Below are positions 12,386 to 12,936 of a DNA stretch of 12,936 nucleotides, piece by piece. The notes under the pieces are model-generated. The model made no database searches. It was not told where the DNA came from and saw only the letters and a list, made by a program, of their open reading frames with translations. The stretch is from NCBI GenBank assembly GCA_946414975.1, contig CAMKQS010000044.1, forward strand, positions 1-12,936. The letters are read 5' to 3'. The position numbers and the translations under genes were made by a program. Position 1 is the first letter of the stretch. Each line of letters begins with the position of its first letter. This DNA is from an uncultured Caryophanales bacterium. Its GTDB lineage: Bacteria > Bacillota_I > Bacilli_A > RF39 > UBA660.

Positions 12386-12495
12386 AACCTATAAAGTAGG
12401 ATGATTTTCGTAAGTACGAAATAAGAATGGTGTATACACAAGTCCTTATTTTATAAGGAAAACGCGTGTTGTTACACCATCTTCTTATCCTGCTG
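12386..12495 (+). ncRNA. Structured RNA element, copy 2
   Basis: It shares with copy 1 (7201-7314) the blocks AACCTA..AAGTAGGATGA, TTTCGTAAGTACGAAATAAG (12406-12425) and CTTATCCTGCT (12484-12494). P1 is 12395-12402 with 12487-12494; P2 is 12406-12411 with 12416-12421; P3 is AAGA-ATGGTGTA (12423-12434) with TACACCAT-CT-TCTT (12473-12486); P4 is 12443-12449 with 12453-12459. Against copy 1, five of the eight distal P3 pairs change on both strands and stay paired, and the 2-nt bulge is kept. The competing hairpin CCUAU-AAA-GUAGG (12388-12400) is also kept. The U tract after P1 is interrupted here (GTTTC), so if it terminates it does so weakly. Confidence 0.75.
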
Positions 12496-12560
12496 TTTCA
12501 CAATTTAATGGATTGTAAATAGTTTTAGGATGATAGACAAAACTTTCCATAGTAAATGAC

Positions 12561-12590
12561 TTGACTCTTATATTTATAGAGAGGTATCAT
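12561..12590 (+). promoter_or_regulatory. Promoter for the recombinase 2 leader
   Basis: TTGACT (12561-12566), 18-nt spacer, TATCAT (12585-12590); predicted start near 12597. A TAGGATGA copy (12526-12533) lies 28 nt upstream. The stretch 12496-12560 has no other recognisable feature. Confidence 0.5.
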
Positions 12591-12613
12591 ACAGGAATGA
12601 GGAGATGATGTTT

Positions 12614-12643
12614 ATGAATAAGGAGGATTATGATATTAAGTAA
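12614..12643 (+). CDS. Nine-codon leader ORF
   Basis: ATG 12614 (MNKEDYDIK) follows GAGGAGATGATG (12599-12610) and ends at TAA 12641-12643, inside the left arm of the strong hairpin 12640-12682. A ribosome finishing this ORF would melt that hairpin. It is too short to support by sequence alone; the position mirrors the leader ORF in module 1. Confidence 0.3.
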   Translation: MNKEDYDIK

Positions 12644-12682
12644 TATTATTAGGTATGTGAATTTCATACCAAGTAATATTAC
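12640..12682 (+). promoter_or_regulatory. Long two-part hairpin in the recombinase 2 leader
   Basis: GTAATATTA (12640-12648) pairs with TAATATTAC (12674-12682), and GGTATG (12652-12657) with CATACC (12665-12670), separated by a 3x3 internal loop. No U tract follows. A regulatory hairpin or protein-binding site is likely. Confidence 0.55.
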
Positions 12683-12691
12683 AAAAATTAC

Positions 12692-12729
12692 AACCATAGA
12701 ATTAATTGGAGGTATTAAACTCTATGGTT
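12692..12729 (+). promoter_or_regulatory. Hairpin sequestering the start codon of the small ORF
   Basis: AACCATAGA (12692-12700) is perfectly complementary to TCTATGGTT (12721-12729), which contains the ATG (12724-12726). The Shine-Dalgarno GGAGGT (12708-12713) lies in the 20-nt loop. Translation of the ORF, and of the coupled recombinase 2, could be switched by opening this stem. Confidence 0.6.
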
Positions 12730-12900
12730 AAATACAAGGTTAATTTGATATTTAAAGATAGTTCTAAATCTTTAAATGAAATAATACCTGAGGTATTAAA
12801 AATAGAATTACAAAAGAAGTTGAATATGACTTGTAATTATTTAGATAGAGAGTTACCATGTAATTATACTCATTATTCCCAAGAAGGGAGTAGTAATTAA
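12724..12900 (+). CDS. 58-residue ORF preceding serine recombinase 2
   Basis: ATG 12724 is preceded by GGAGGT (12708-12713) at 10 nt; the in-frame TTG at 12706 would overlap that RBS and is rejected. The protein reads MVKYKVNLIFKDSSKSLNEI, then a helix VLKIELQKKL, and ends in a Cys-containing tail (LPCNYTHYSQEGSSN). It has the strand-then-FKD-then-helix layout of the short ORFs often placed before large serine recombinases. Its TAA stop overlaps the next ATG (TAATG), so recombinase 2 translation is coupled to it. A role in recombinase control is inferred from position only. Confidence 0.6.
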   Translation: MVKYKVNLIFKDSSKSLNEIIPEVLKIELQKKLNMTCNYLDRELPCNYTHYSQEGSSN

Positions 12901-12936
12901 TGGTAGGGAATAGTAGTTTTAAAGTAGGACTTTATA
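12900..12936 (+). CDS. Serine recombinase 2, N-terminus, cut by the window end
   Basis: ATG 12900 (in TAATG with the preceding stop, RBS GAAGGGAG at 12883-12890) opens MVGNSSFKVGLY and runs off the window. FKVGLY matches FNVGIY of recombinase 1 immediately before its catalytic IRLS. The upstream arrangement (structured RNA, short FKD ORF) is also the same. Only 12 residues are visible, so the call rests on this short match and on context. Confidence 0.6.
   Translation, partial: MVGNSSFKVGLY

Noticed and set aside
1..12936. tRNA or rRNA genes
   Set aside because: No cloverleaf-like segment with a GTTC-type T arm, and no rRNA-like GC-richer stretch was seen on either strand.

Overview
This window comes from a very AT-rich, low-GC Gram-positive-type bacterium (Bacillota, probably an uncultured gut lineage of Bacilli or Clostridia). 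The basis is strong AGGAGG-type ribosome binding sites, A/T-ending codons, intrinsic terminators with U tracts, and protein families typical of gut Firmicutes. Tryptophan is TGG throughout and no recognisable gene is broken by TGA, so the standard bacterial code fits. Every convincing gene is on the + strand. The content (toxin-antitoxin genes, a Fic protein, RhuM, two serine recombinase modules, a disrupted chromosomal-type gene) marks this as accessory, mobile DNA.

Left part (1-4519). An ST7-like TPR protein (72-947) is followed by a structured 86-nt inverted-repeat element. Then comes a type IV toxin-antitoxin pair, AbiEi/AbiEii (1289-2658), whose promoter sits between two nearly identical inverted repeats placed exactly 91 bp apart. 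Downstream, with gaps of only 3-16 nt, lie a DUF6429-like protein, a stand-alone SAM-like integrase-type core-binding domain, a pRiA4b ORF-3 family protein and a shikimate-kinase-like protein whose P-loop lysine is replaced by His. These may form one six-gene unit. Middle part (4657-6797). A Fic protein with a fused VbhA-like antitoxin domain is followed by a signal-less class A beta-lactamase-like serine hydrolase, translationally coupled to a GNAT acetyltransferase.

Recombinase module 1 (about 6990-9913). A promoter with a palindromic -35 region leads to an early terminator, a 15-codon leader ORF with a perfect 12-nt Shine-Dalgarno, a roughly 110-nt three-way-junction RNA ending in a U tract, and an RBS hairpin. 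After these come a ribbon-helix-helix protein, a winged-helix replication-initiator-like protein, a tiny ORF and a 552-aa large serine recombinase. The recombinase's terminator is followed almost at once by the C-terminal part of an N-acetylmuramoyl-L-alanine amidase with LysM repeats. The junction at about 9912 is therefore probably the right attachment site of an element inserted in an amidase gene.

Module 2 (10697-end). This carries a RhuM-family protein, a small unrecognised protein with a possible frameshift, and a second copy of the structured RNA (12386-12495). A hairpin-rich leader, a 58-aa ORF whose start codon is sequestered in a hairpin, and the first codons of a second serine recombinase (12900 onward) follow. 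The amidase fragment stops just inside its third LysM repeat, suggesting that a second insertion starts near 10571.

The most interesting signal is the pair of structured RNAs, one ahead of each recombinase module. They share conserved sequence, have compensatory changes in one helix, and can form mutually exclusive helices. I do not recognise the class; it looks like an RNA switch controlling these mobile modules.
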